DNA of 64,000 nucleotides, taken from contig CAJNOP010000366.1 of the NCBI GenBank assembly GCA_905250075.1, positions 1 through 64,000 on the forward strand. Reading direction: 5' to 3'. A program made the position numbers and the translations under genes. Below the pieces are notes generated by a model. That model had not been told where the DNA came from and did no database searches. It saw only the letters and a program-made list of their open reading frames with translations. Within the stretch, counting starts at the first letter, position 1, and each line of letters opens with the position of its first letter. Below are positions 12,473 to 24,687 of the stretch, one piece after another. The stretch is from Rotaria sp. Silwood1 (lineage: Eukaryota > Rotifera > Eurotatoria > Philodinida > Philodinidae).

Positions 12473-13066
12473 TATAGTTCACTTAGCGTGAATATTCAGA
12501 AGATAAAACTAAAATTCTTTTCTGTTTCAAACGTGAGATGTACAAGAAAACAATTAGAGAAAAAAGACACAATTAAACTTTCTGCATCTGGTTTTGTAGA
12601 CTCAATTTTTTCAAAAGCTTTCTTCATCAATCAAATTGAAAATCAAAGAAAACTTCTGATTTTGGAAAACCGTTTTTCATTGTTAAGCCACAAATTCAAT
12701 TCTACATCGTTATCCTCTAACTACGTTCTTACACGACTCAATCGTTTCTGTGAGAAACATCGAACCCTCTTTTTCTACTTGAAGACTGGCTTTAACAAAT
12801 CCGGGCCTACTACCAGACTTCTGTAACAGACAAAGACTTTTTTTTTGTTTTCCGAATTTTCAGGTTTTCAACGGTCTAGCATGGAATTCAAACTGGTCGA
12901 TTACCAGTGGGACTAGCGTGGTCTCAACATTGATGTCAGTTGGGAAAAAACTCCATTGATAATAAGTCTGTAAAGGAGTGCAAGATTTCGAATGATAACT
13001 CTTGTGGTCGTTTTTAAGGTTGTTTGAATAATTTAAGTTTTCCTGACACTCTCGATGCGCTCCTGC
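12473..13066. other. unannotated flank between MITE and assembly gap
   Basis: No gene, repeat or RNA signature recognised. Confidence 0.4.
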
Positions 13067-13166
13067 NNNNNNNNNNNNNNNNNNNNNNNNNNNNNNNNNN
13101 NNNNNNNNNNNNNNNNNNNNNNNNNNNNNNNNNNNNNNNNNNNNNNNNNNNNNNNNNNNNNNNNNN
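13067..13166. other. assembly gap (100 N)
   Basis: A run of exactly 100 N, the usual placeholder for a gap of unknown size. Apparent reading frames through it are artefacts. Confidence 0.99.
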
Positions 13167-13362
13167 AATTGTCCAACAGAAATTGACTACTGCTCATTGT
13201 TATATATACAGTTCCACTATAACTCAATATTTATGAATGAAATTTTCTGTGAATATGCTACAGACGATGCCTGTAACTTTGACGCAAGCCACGCCTCAAA
13301 AGCTAACTTTATATGATAGTTATACGTGAAACAAAAGCGTCCAAACAATTTTGTCCACTATA
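13167..13362. mobile_element. possible Tc1/mariner-like element end
   Basis: On the minus strand the sequence beginning at about 13360 reads TATAGTGGACAAAATTGTTT followed by GGACGC. This resembles the terminal repeats of Tc1/mariner elements (GTGGACAAAA...GGAC) next to a TA dinucleotide. It also marks the point where the gag-like frame loses its expected continuation. The other end would lie in or beyond the assembly gap. No transposase is visible. Confidence 0.4.
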
Positions 13363-13730
13363 GTATTATCATTTGCTTCGATCATCTTCCCAATTCTTTC
13401 AATATTTTTAATAAATTGTAAGATTTTTTGTTCTTCATCACCGTTGAACTTTTCCAAATTTGATAAGCATTCACGATAACAAATCATCATCGCTGAATCT
13501 TGTGCAGTGTGAGACATTGTTTGAATCTGTTCAGTAGTATTATTTAATGAGTCCAGAATTAATCTTTTTACTGTACGTTCAGATGTTTTTGTTAATAAAT
13601 CACCAGTAAATTCTGGATCGTTACCAGTGCTTCGAAGACTATAAGCCGTTATTTTAATATCAATAATAAAATTGTGATAATATAATGTTGAGTTTAATCG
13701 ATAACGTTGTATGTGTAATAATTCATTGGG
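13363..13730 (-). pseudogene. LTR-retrotransposon gag fragment
   Basis: One continuous minus-strand frame of about 120 codons runs from 13730 to 13363. It contains segments such as LYYHNFIIDIKITAYSLRS and NLEKFNGDEEQKILQFIKNI followed by ERIGKMIEANDN. The FNG/FSG...I..FI..IERIG pattern is typical of the capsid region of Ty3-like retrotransposon Gag. A TAA lies immediately upstream, and the homology stops abruptly at the possible Tc1-like end. No protease, RT or LTR is seen nearby. This is a broken remnant. Confidence 0.55.
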
Positions 13731-15040
13731 TTATTCTCTTCTATTTGATTTTTTATTTTCCCTCTCTCAGACAATTCCTATTGGAACTATCTTTATAATT
13801 CAATTGAGGTTTTACAGGCAGTTTCCAATGGAATTACCTTTAAATAATAAAAAAAATAAAAATAAAAAAGTAATCACTTACCGATGTATATTTCCTTTTA
13901 AAATTTGAATGGTATATGAATTTTTGTGTTGGTTCGTGTTTTATTATTAATAAATAATAAAACAATCGGTCACGGCACCAATATTAGGGAACATGTATAG
14001 AAGTTTATTTAATCTTTTTTTTAGCTGCTTCTTTTTATTCCAAACATATATCTGACCCCACACACATGAAAAATGTTCGCACACACATATATATATATAT
14101 ATATAGTGGCGGATGACTAGATATCATACTATCATAGAACAAAGAGAAGATATATCTAGTCATCATAGATCAAAAGAAAATATAATCAAGTGCAAACGAT
14201 ATAACTATAAGAAAGGAAAAAGAAAGAAAATGAAAAAACGAAAGAGACCTAGACAAGAAAAATAGAGTGGAAACGATGTGAAGGGCGAGCCCGTAACAAC
14301 TTACCACTTACTAATTACTAGTAATAGTAAGTGGAGTATGACACCCCTATGATGAAGAGAAGATCGGTATTCCTATCAATATCCGTGCCCAGTCACACCC
14401 AACCCATACCGATGCGTTTTGAATCAACATGCACTTTTTATGAATATGTACTTACCAAATAAAAGTCATTTCATTTTGTTGTTGATATGAGATTCAATAG
14501 GTTCTACATTATCTATAGTGGTTTTATAATGAATCACTTGTTTTCTTCAGCCTAAAATTGTAAAAGTTCAAGGGGAACTTATATAGTAGAAAGCGTTCTC
14601 TGGTAAAATTTTCAAACTTATGGACTGAAAACAAAATGGAATTTTAAATAAATTTGATAGACTTTTTTCAGCTACATTTCAATGATTTTCAAAGAATATT
14701 TAGTAGCTCAAGCAACCCAAAGCTGTTTAGCATGAAACTTTTATGAAAAAACGAGGCAGTGTTGCTTTCTCTAACGATGGATAGGAAACTGAAATATTTG
14801 TTTTCTGTACTGAAAAACGTTTGCTTGAAAGAAAATACGTGTTTGAACCATAGATTCGTTATAGTATGAGTAAATCATCTCCTGTTGGTCATTTTGATCA
14901 GGGTTTATTGTAGTCTAACTGCAATAAAAATATCAGCCCAAATTATTAGGATTTAAATTTTTCATCTGGTAGTGCTACTTTTGGTGATTACTGTATCATG
15001 TGAAGATAGATCAGCAGGAATATTCACTTTAATATATATA
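13731..15040. other. AT-rich stretch with microsatellite and hairpin
   Basis: No gene supported. There is a short (AT)n tract at 14087-14105. A perfect 10-bp inverted repeat, CCACTTACTA / TAGTAAGTGG (14304-14313 and 14325-14334, 11-nt loop), may be the tip of a small foldback element. Confidence 0.5.
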
Positions 15041-15747
15041 CAGGATGGTCCATAAGTAGCTTTACGATAAAAAAATTGAATAACTCCGACTCGGTTCACT
15101 GAAATCAGTTGATATTTTGGTTAGCAGTAGAATTTTATCCAAAGTTTACTTTCATACGAATAACATAAACAAATACTCCTATGTTAATTTTTAGTTGCCA
15201 TTCAGGGTAATAAAAAGAATAAGTCAAAAGACACATTACCTATGATAGAATATTGATGCAAATAGAGAAAGTTATCAGAATTAGTTGGTTTTATTACTGA
15301 AGTTCGCATTTTCTAATTAAAGCAGGCAATCGCACCTTTCTAAGCACTGAATTGTCTACTTCGGTGGAAAAATCAGTGCCTCATGCTTGAAAATTCGAAT
15401 TATTGGAACTGATGACTTTAAGCTAGATAGTTGTGAAAATTTGCTCTATTTGTATTAATATTTTATCATCGATAAGGCGTATTTTTTATTTCTTCTTTTT
15501 ATTACCGTGAGTAGCAACTGAAACCTATCTGTGAAAAGCTTCATATATATTTTTCTCCCTTGTCAACAGATAGTATTGCTTTCATGAAGTGAATAATAAT
15601 ACCTAATAGAAGTATTTGTTTATATTTTTCGTATAAACATAAACTTTGAATAAAGTTCTACTAGTAACCAAAATATCAGCCGATTTAATTGACCCAGATG
15701 GAGTTATTCAATTTTTTTTATAGTAAATCTACTTATGGATCACTCTG
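15041..15747. mobile_element. palindromic MITE, TA target, CAGGATGGTCC ends
   Basis: The left end CAGGATGGTCCATAAGTAG is matched, inverted, by the right end CAGAGTGATCCATAAGTAG (minus strand from 15747). Homology continues inward for about 180 bp with small indels (shared GATATTTTGGTTA, TATAAACAAATAC/CATAAACAAATAC, GGTAATAAAAAGAA). Both ends abut TA. There is no coding capacity. It is a non-autonomous TA-target transposon whose ends resemble those of the elements at 21715-22585 and 41609-42082. Confidence 0.85.
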
Positions 15748-18700
15748 TATTTGGTTTTTTATTATAATCAACAGAGAGAGTCGGTTGCTGAAAAGCAAAA
15801 GTTGAGACTAGCAAATTGATTTCTGTTCTAGAAATATAAGTCGATCTGTTTCGCATTGATTTACGTACACTCACACTCACACCCACACCCTTTTCTTGTG
15901 TACTGAATATGATATTGTTACTATTCAGGGAGTATTTGAGAACTTTATACTGTTGTGTAAAAATATTGAACTGTCTTGTACTATCAATACAAGAAAACGG
16001 TTCATCCATTAGAAAAATCAAGAATATATGATAGTTTCTTTTCGGTAAATAAGTTTTCGGTCGGCCGGTATATTTACAGAAAGAAAGAGAACGGGCATAT
16101 ATGGATTATGCCTTTGACACATTTGTCTTCTTACACACGTGCCAGAACACTCTGTTTAGTTGACTCTGTATTATTATCTACTGTTCTTTGCTAAATTGAT
16201 TGTTCGGACATGATGTTTTAACCTTCCTTTGTCATTTCTTCTTACCATAAGCTTTGTCCTTCCTTCTTTCCTAAGTATACATATATATTCTTAACTATTT
16301 TATCGTTTGCCATGACGAAATTGGTACATCTGTATTTTCTCATAAGTACCCTTCTTGTTATCCCTATCTTTCTCTTTCCTCCTATCTTTCTTGGTTGTGC
16401 ATATAAATGCGTGCTTTTGAATGAAACGAGGTAATTAATAATATGAAAAAAAAGAGGATAAACTATAACTCCATATGCATTAATACTTTGTCTACGGAAA
16501 ATTGTTACAGGTGTTCTTGGTTTTCCAACCAAATATCAAGCGCAATAAATCGATAATGGTACGTGTGATGATGATTGGCAAGTTCTGTTCGATTTCGTGT
16601 CTTTAACAAGCTGCTCTTTTTTTTTCCTAAAGCAACTTGATATTGAAAGAACAATTACCAAACATTTTTACTTATGCATATGTGCTATCATAAGAAGCGA
16701 TGGAATGACGGGAAAGAAGCAGAGAAGAGTAAAAAAGAATGCAACAGTATGCCTTTCGTAAGATACTTGTGTCATAGCACTGTTGCATGAGAATCGTTTA
16801 TTGCGAAGGAAAGTAATATTTCGGCCATGAGATCATAAAATATATAAGCAACAGAGCTGGGCACATGCAAACCAACAGAAAAGGAAAAAAATGCAGATAG
16901 AACATCAACACAAAATATACATATCAAGACGTTATTAGTTGGTACGTATATTTTTGCTATTCCTCTTATTACATACGAATATAGTAAAATGGAATATTTA
17001 TCTTAAAAGTACTTCGAACATATCAGAAAGGATTTCGACGACCTTTGGATAGTAATAGACTATACTAAAGCGGTAAATTTAATTGACTTCGGTAGAAAAG
17101 GTTAAATACGAGGAGCACACGCCTAGAGTGATCACGTTCAATGTCAAATAGATTGTGTTATATAGTATTCATTTCTTCTTTCTGTTACTGATATCCCAGT
17201 TTAAGCTTAAAATTTCACGATCATCAGATACTACTAATGAGACACTTCAAATATCACGTTCCAATGCCAAAATTGCAGCAGTTTCCGAACTGTAGTTTTC
17301 ATTCATGCCAACATAGCAGGTTAATAAAATGAATTTTGTCATGTTACTATAAAATACCATCATATGTTTCTGTCGGGCTCATTCCAGTTGTTACTTAACC
17401 TGATTTTTAAGTGAATATTCTTTTAAAAGTAAAAATTTTGTACAAACCAAGTCTTTCTAATCATCTTTGTACATATGAAAATTCTTCGTTGAACATTTTT
17501 GTTCTCTATCCGAATTGTATTTATCTGTGAACTAAAATTTTGAGGTGCCTATTCGACCTGCAAAATTACAGAATTACTCTGACAAAATTAGTGAACATTA
17601 GTAGAACATGAAAAATAATATATTTCCATGTGTATTGCGGTCTTATAGTCTTGCGAAAAGCTGTCTAGTTTCGACACATTTAGCATTGAAAACGAGTCTC
17701 TTACTGGATATAATACAGAAAATATACAATTCTTGGTTCTTTATCCTACCAAACTGTATAGCATTCAAAAACAAGAGATTTCTAATATTTTCCTTACACA
17801 GAAGATATTTTGATATAGTGCTTATGTAACAGAGGGAAAACTGTACAACATAGTAACGTGCTGAAAGTATAATTTAATAGCAAAGTAGATTTCTATCCCG
17901 AGCATATGAAATGATACATTACAAGTTTCCTCATATTTTTCAGTTTCCTAGACGGTTACTGGTGGATATTTTCTTTCGTATAAATATTGCATATTCATGA
18001 GCATGTTCACATTATGGAGATTCTTGAGTTTGACACAAAAGTTTGCTCAGAACTGTCATTATCTTCAGTAATTTCTTCGGAATAAATATCTGACTAATGT
18101 TGAATTATTATGATTTTCTAGGACAGTTTGCTACATCGATTTGCTATATCCATGATGCTTTAATACTTTCAGAGAGATCAATTTGTAAATAATTGACAAT
18201 TGGTCTCATTCCCACAAAGTTTCTATCGTCAATGTTTAGTAATTGCCGAAAATATTGAGAGGTTTGTCAGTATTTAATGAATCATTTGCATAATAATGTG
18301 GATATTTAGTTAGAGATTTCTTTCGCATATAGTGATTATACATAAAAATACCTTGTGTGGGTAAAACCATAGAATTTAAATGAAGTTTATGCTGCCACTA
18401 GTATACATACTTCTAATAAAATTTACATACATTTTCGAAGAAAACTCTGAGTTTAAGCTTTAAAATCTCAAGCATTGAGGACAATGGGTGTCAAATGTTC
18501 TTCCGCGAGTTCCTTCGCACTATCAAAAGTGCTGAATGGTATTAATTACAAGACTTAGACAGATCTAGAAAGTTACAGAACATTCCAAGACATTCTGAAG
18601 ATTTCGACGGCTGATATACATTTGTAAACGCTTTGAATAGTACTATTCTTTAATTTCACTTTAATAAAAATTTATACTGAACATGTCAAGGATAATAGGT

Positions 18701-21700
18701 TGTGACGCATGGATTTGCTAGTTATTATATAATCAACATAAAGAGGGTTAATCGATCATGTTGTAGCTTAGGAAAAAATCGATATCAGCAATGGCAAACT
18801 TCTCTAATGTACTATAGTGCATTGAGACTTGCTCTAGATATAATGACTATATAAAACCAAAGACATATTAGATGACTCAGAATTCTCTATTCCGTCTCAT
18901 TGTTTATCAGTTAAAAGGAGGTCTTCTATGCTGCCATTCAAAAAAGATGTATTTTTTGTCAGTCTCCCCAGTAAACATTAGTTTCAATTCATATTCGTCC
19001 AAAACATCGTAAGTAATCGAGTGTATTTTACTTGCTTCAAACATTTTTAGTGTGAAGGAAGCAGGAATTATTCTGTAGAACAAAAAGGAAACAATTGTTG
19101 GTAAAAAGTATTCTTAGAGCAATATGGTTAACCGGTACATTAACATCTCGATACGAAATCCAATGACTTCTTTTCAGGGAGAATAGGACTGTTAGTGGCA
19201 ATAGTTGACCGTCTCAATACTTATATGACAGAAACAAGGAAAAATTAATTCTTCCTTATCATACTTTATTGAGTCAGTTGCTTCTGTAGAGAGTTGATTA
19301 CATAAATGGCTTCATTATTATTCTCAAGCTAAATCTAATAAAGATGATTGCCTTTCTTTACATCTTATTGACAGAGTAAATGCGTTTTTCGAGTCAAAAG
19401 AAGTGTTTGCAGAAATAACCTTGACATGTGTACAAGAAACTATGTCTTCTTCACTTATGTAAGACTGTTTTGTGATAATAACGTTTCTGAATTTCTAGAA
19501 TTAGCGAAAAAGGTGCATATGCCTTTTAATAAGCACATAACGGAATTTTTCCAAATATGTTACTATTTTACAAAGAACTTATCATGTGTTGCACGCACAA
19601 ATGTGCAATGCGTCTATCAGATCATATACTGATGGGAATGTTTTCCTAATGTAATACACCTAAGAAATTCCTTCAAAGTAAGCTGTCAACGAGTATGTTT
19701 TCCATAAAGAAACACGTTTTTTAATATTCTGTCGTTTCATAACTCGGAACTGACACGTTTAAGGTCCATTAATTATTTTTCAAAATTTGATTTCCTTAAG
19801 GGAGTCTTTTAATCCGCTGAAGTCTTTCTGACAGATATATTTGTCAGTTAAATTAATTCTTAAAATAATAAATTTAATCTAAAACAAACAGAAATTGAAA
19901 AAGAAAAATAGTAAGCGAATAGCAACAAAACTAATAAAAATATATTGTGAGTAAAAAAATTCCGTTCGAATGCATAGGATTACGGATAAGCAAAATGTCA
20001 GAGAATTCACTATTGAAGTTTCTTGAGGTCCATTGTTGTTCTTAATAATTGCTCATACAGGTTCTGAGCTTTCTTATAATTAGAAACAAATTAAAGCTTT
20101 TAAAAAATGATTAATTCCAAGATAGATCACAAAAGTAGATCATACTCCATGATTGAGATGACGAGTATTTGATCTTATTTGAATTACCAAAAGTCCTAAC
20201 GCTTCTTAAGCAAACTTGCATTTTCACACTTGCCACAACCAAACAATGCTGATCCAAAAACATTGACGAAAAATAGTGATAGACTCTAAGAAATGTACCA
20301 ACTACCTTCTTTTTTTGGGAGGTTCAGCTGCTCGATTCAATGTTTCCGATGCGCTTGGACCGAAAAAGAACCGAACTCAACCGCAGTGGAAAATAATCTG
20401 ATCAGTTGAAAAAATAATGTTGAGTATAACAAGACATGATGCATATCGATGTAAACCAAAATGAAGCAATCAACGAACACATAAACACATGCATTCTTTT
20501 TCGAAAAATGAAAACCCAACGGAAAAATGCATGAGAGCAGCAAAAAAATGATTCCTATCGATCAGAATAATGCTTTATGACAATAGAAAAATGTTTCCAA
20601 GTTATAGATTTAGAAGCAATGATTTACCATGATCGTGCTCGTGATCTCTTTTCTGTTCATTTTCTCTCTTTCATCTTTGCTATTATTGTTTTCTTTTTGT
20701 TCTGTTTTATGATACTGTACGTATCTGAATAATATATTAAAGGCATTTGAAGAATTAGATTATATAATGCAAAATAAAATATGCCAGAGAAAATGCATAA
20801 GTAGTGTCAAGAAGAGCTTTTCACTAATAAACAAAATGATAAAAAACGAAAAAAATGTCTCTTTGGATAGATGAATGGTAATCTTTATATATATAGGATG
20901 AAGAGAGGAACGAAGGTCTTAGAGAAAAATAATATTTTAGAAGTTATATGACGCTAAAGGAAAAAGTGAACATGTTTCTTTATCACAGTACTCTAATACG
21001 ATTATACACGTATATAGTTCTTTAGGAACTGAAACGCATAGAACAAAACATTTTGTCCTAAGACTTTTAAAGCAAAGCTATTTATTTTCTTCTTCTGTCA
21101 CTGTATCACCAATGGATAAGTGAAAAATAGAGAAAAAGCAAATTCGTTTATCGAATTCATATATTTTTTTCGTTGATCATCTAGTACAGGCTATTCGCTC
21201 TTTATGTACCAAATAAGTATAAGCGACAAACAAAGACGGAGTTGATCTCTACGTGCAAATCGATGTATTCTTGTTTCGAGGTACTTTCTCCATTTCCTTT
21301 CATGTGATCATTTGCATGCCACATACAAATAAAATCAGAAATTCATTTTTCTTTTCCCATAGCAAAGCGCTTTCTTCATAAACCTTCATCTTACTACATA
21401 CACGGTAGAACGATGAAGCGAACAACTTTTCTCTTAAACTGAATCATTATTTCATTTCTGATAATCGTTCTTTCTTAGGAAAAGCAAACATTACCAAGCA
21501 GTTTTAATCCTTCCACTGCAAGGCTCCTAAAAAGTGAAAATATGCTACAGCACTTTTCTCATCGAAAAAAGATTCAGACATTTTTCTTAGTCATCCTTCC
21601 CATAGAAAGTTATATTTTTGCTTTGCATTTTAATGCTTCTGCTGAGTATGTATGTTTATAACTATAATTGAAGCATACTAGTTTCCTTACAGGATTGAAT

Positions 21701-21714
21701 AATACTGGGTGTCC
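15748..21714. other. 6-kb AT-rich stretch without a supported gene
   Basis: No recognisable protein or RNA gene. Only short chance frames are present. A C-rich tract, ACTCACACTCACACCCACACC (15868-15888), lies at 15.87 kb; unlike the other telomere-like tracts it lacks a G-rich partner. Confidence 0.45.
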
Positions 21715-22585
21715 CCAAAATTCGAACGGATAAAGCAATTGAATATCTCCATTGCCCATTAATCAAATGGACGGATTTTTTTCTTGGTGATAGAAGATAC
21801 TTTAAAGTTTTGTTTCATAAGAAAACCGTTAACAGATACTATTTTCAACCATCATTTTTGACTTCAATATCGAAATGTACACAATTTCGATTTCTAAAAA
21901 AGCACTTTCGAAGGAAATTTCCCTAGATGATTTATTTTGACATGAAACTTGGGCTAAAGCGGGGTCTCACTCAGACCAGCTTCAGTAAAAAGTTTCAGAA
22001 TTTTAGGGTATAGTCTTTTCGGAATATCAATTTTTCAAAATTTAGGCGCTTTTCCATCGATGCTGTGAGAAATTTACGAAACTCATATTCCGAGAAAACT
22101 ATATCCAAAAATTCTAAAACTTTCTTCAAAAGCTAGCTTGAATTAGATCTCGTTTTGACCAAAGCTTCATGTCAAAAGTCGAAACCTTAATTTTCTTCGA
22201 AGAATTGAAGTCATCAGGGAGATAATCGACTAAAAATTCCATATTCCAGTCAAAACTGCCAAAGAGCATAAACTTTTTGGAGGTCTTATACTCCAATGGT
22301 CCTCTAGCAGTGGGAAAAACATGCCATCAAAAGCTTCGAATCATAATATGGGCTCGAAATCATCTCGGCGACTCTTCCTCGAAAGCATTGTTTGACAAAT
22401 CGTAAATGTGTACATTTCGGTATCGAAGTTAAAAGTGATGGTTGAAACTAGTATCTGTTAACAATTTTCTTACGAAACAAAACTTTAAAGTATCCTCTAT
22501 CAACGAGAAAAAAAAGCGCTCATTTGAGGAAAGAGCGATGAAGATATTCAACTTTTTTATTCGTTCGGATTTTTGGGACACCCTG
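21715..22585. mobile_element. nested palindromic MITE, TA target, CAGGGTGTCCC ends
   Basis: Left CTGGGTGTCCCCAAAATTCG (21715) and right CAGGGTGTCCCAAAAATCCG (minus strand from 22585) start a ~210-bp inverted repeat. It includes a perfect ACTTTAAAGTTTTGTTTC and a shared AACAGATACTA. Inside it a second inverted pair of about 100 bp (about 21936-22046 and 22080-22185, sharing GTTTTAGAATTTT-like and TATAGTTTTCTCGGAATA-like blocks) makes nearly the whole element palindromic. TA dinucleotides flank both ends. No ORF. Confidence 0.85.
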
Positions 22586-22852
22586 TACAAATTATTTGGT
22601 TCGTGATTTCTGCTGTTGATTACTGTTTTTCATATGTGTGTATTTTCATTCGTCTTGGTTAAACTTCAAAGACAAGCATTTTTGACCTGCACCATTAAAC
22701 TCCCCTTGAAGGTTTCATTTATCTTAACAATCGAAAAGTTAACCAATCCTCGAACTCACACCAGTAAAACCCGATTCGATTTGACCTCTGGCACATGTAC
22801 CATCTAACTTACATTTCCGTTACATATGTTCTCATTATTTTAGTCATACAAA

Positions 22853-23137
22853 ATGCAAAATTACCGAACGCTTTGGCTTATCATATTGGTTATGATGGCT
22901 GAATTTTATCATGTGTACACCACAAAAGAAAGAATTCTCAGCTATGAAGTTAACATTGAAGGAGAAAAATTTCAAGTTTATTTGGAACCATCGGGTCGCA
23001 AATGTTTTTGGACAGGAAACGCGCCGCTTTGTTTTATCACTGCTGGCTGTCCACCAAGAACAACAACCATAGAAGTCGACAAGTCTGGTGATGGTGCCTA
23101 CTGCTGGATTGGTTTTAAGTATTATTGTTGTATTTAA
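22853..23137 (+). CDS. small secreted cysteine-rich protein
   Basis: This intact 94-residue frame starts at the ATG at 22853. Residues 1-24 form a signal peptide with a hydrophobic core TLWLIILVMMAEFYHVYTT. The mature part has six cysteines in a compact pattern: a CFWTGNAPLCFITAGCPP block, an acidic/Thr-rich spacer, then SGDGAYCWIGFKYYCC at the C-terminus. The spacing W.G.APLC ... GDG..C..G.K..CC suggests three disulfides and resembles a short extracellular domain of unknown function found in secreted invertebrate proteins. No catalytic motif is visible and I assign no function. A T-rich acceptor CTCATTATTTTAG ends at 22843, only nine bases before the ATG. It could mark a 5' UTR intron or a spliced-leader acceptor. 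Two AATAAA signals follow the stop within about 55 nt, supporting a real transcript end. Confidence 0.7.
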   Translation: MQNYRTLWLIILVMMAEFYHVYTTKERILSYEVNIEGEKFQVYLEPSGRKCFWTGNAPLCFITAGCPPRTTTIEVDKSGDGAYCWIGFKYYCCI

Positions 23138-23176
23138 TTGAACCATTTCAAGTGAAACCAATGAACTTGTATATCT

Positions 23177-23190
23177 AATAAAGGAATAAA
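23177..23190 (+). terminator. twin polyadenylation signals
   Basis: Two AATAAA hexamers (23177-23182 and 23185-23190) lie 40-53 nt past the stop codon of the small secreted protein, a suitable distance for 3' end formation. Confidence 0.55.
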
Positions 23191-23845
23191 TCTGCTACAG
23201 GCGATTTTTCCTTCTCAACTTTAGGCTTACATTAATTTGTCTAATATCCTTGGTCAATTTTGAAAATAAAAGTTATTAATACGGCTGTTTAAGAAATTAG
23301 AATGTGAAACACGATGCAGCGATTTGTATTCGCAGAGATGAAGTATCTTGAACGTGGAAAAAGGCGAGTATATATGTCCAATTTCGCATATCATGGATCG
23401 TTCTAAGAAAGCCTTTCAGAATAATTCAAATTTTCCATCACCTTTACTAGTACCTCTAAGTACAATTGTAAAAGTCACTCGAATGTCTATTGTCGGTAGG
23501 AGCCTAGCATAATACTTCAAGGAAGGTTGATTCCATGCAAGAATCTCAAAAGTAAAAGAGACGAAGTAATCAGTACCCGTGCCTTAATCAAGCCCTTGAC
23601 TATGTCTGTATTGGTAATCAGTTGTAATCTGTATCGATCTTTGGGGATGAGATGATGAAGCTACGACAGTGAAAAGGATTCTGGACGATAACCCGCAAAT
23701 TTGGCTCCATTAGAAAAGACGTTCTTAGGCATAAAGTTTTATCAACTGTTGCATCTTAGTTTGCAGGCATTCGAATAATTTGGTACTACAAAAATCAAAA
23801 TTTAACCTCACTTTCACGATACAGACAGTATGGGCTTTGTGACGA
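23191..23845. other. intergenic, nothing recognised
   Basis: No gene or repeat supported. Confidence 0.4.
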
Positions 23846-23859
23846 TACACTCTAAAAAA

Positions 23860-24440
23860 TTTCCGTCTCCTAGGAAACTAAAATCAGTTCGGAAGCCCTT
23901 TCGGAAACCTTTTTTGGTTTCCGAAAGGGTTTCAGATCACCGAAATCGTTTTCGAAAATACCGTATTGGTTTCCGAGGTTTCGGAAACCTTTTGGTTTTC
24001 GAGAGTACCGAATTCGATGCGCGTAGGGTATTCTAGAATACCTTTTCATCATTGGCGCAAACCAAATTAGTACTTTCGGAAACCTGTTGGGTATTTTAGG
24101 AAGCCAATTCTGTCCTAAAAGTTGTTTGGGTATCTAAAGAGGTATCCGAGAATACCTTATCGGTTTCCGAATCACTATCTCGGAAACCTCAAGAGTTTCA
24201 GAAAGCTCGGAAACCCTAATTCGTACCCAAGAATACCTTTTTGGTTTCCGAATCACTTTCTCGAAAATAAAAAGAGTTTCCGAACTACTTTCTCGGAAAT
24301 CTAAAGAGATTTCGAAAGCTCGAAAACCCTAAGTGGTACCCGAGAATATCCTTTCGGTTTCCGAATCACTTTCTCGGAAACCAAAAGCGTTTTCGAATGG
24401 CTTTCTCGCAAACCTAAACGGCTTCTAAAATTTCTGAAAT
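23860..24440. repeat. TTTCCGA/TCGGAAA palindromic repeat field
   Basis: There are about a dozen copies of GGTTTCCGA and its complement TCGGAAACC. Many fall in a longer block of the form GGTTTCCGAATCACTTTCTCGGAAACC (for example around 24160-24190, 24240-24280 and 24354-24382). Related palindromes recur at the opposite end of the composite element (26884-26975). Translated frames through it are artefacts of the repeat. Confidence 0.8.
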
Positions 24441-24687
24441 TCGAAAAGATATAGTGAAAAACAGAAATCAGCTTTCCAACTTCACTTAACTACTGCACAC
24501 TTTCTAGGCTTGGAAACTATCACAATGAGTCTCTAAAGCGTTTTAGAGCATAACAATTTTTCCAATGCAGAAAGTTCGCGTTTCAAATTCATGTTTGGGT
24601 CATGGTTCTGTTCTTCATTTCTGGAATTCTTAGAGAATCGAAAGCACTTAGAGCTTTCATGCAACATGTTTGATTATATATGTGTAG

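Noticed and set aside
12227..12826. 199-codon plus-strand frame
   Set aside because: Its first half is the inverted repeat of the 11524-12472 MITE read in reverse, and the rest has no protein-like features.
13024..13236. Frames on both strands through the N gap
   Set aside because: They consist largely of unknown bases.
23830..24304. Arg/Phe/Pro-rich frames on both strands
   Set aside because: They are readings of the TTTCCGA palindromic repeats.
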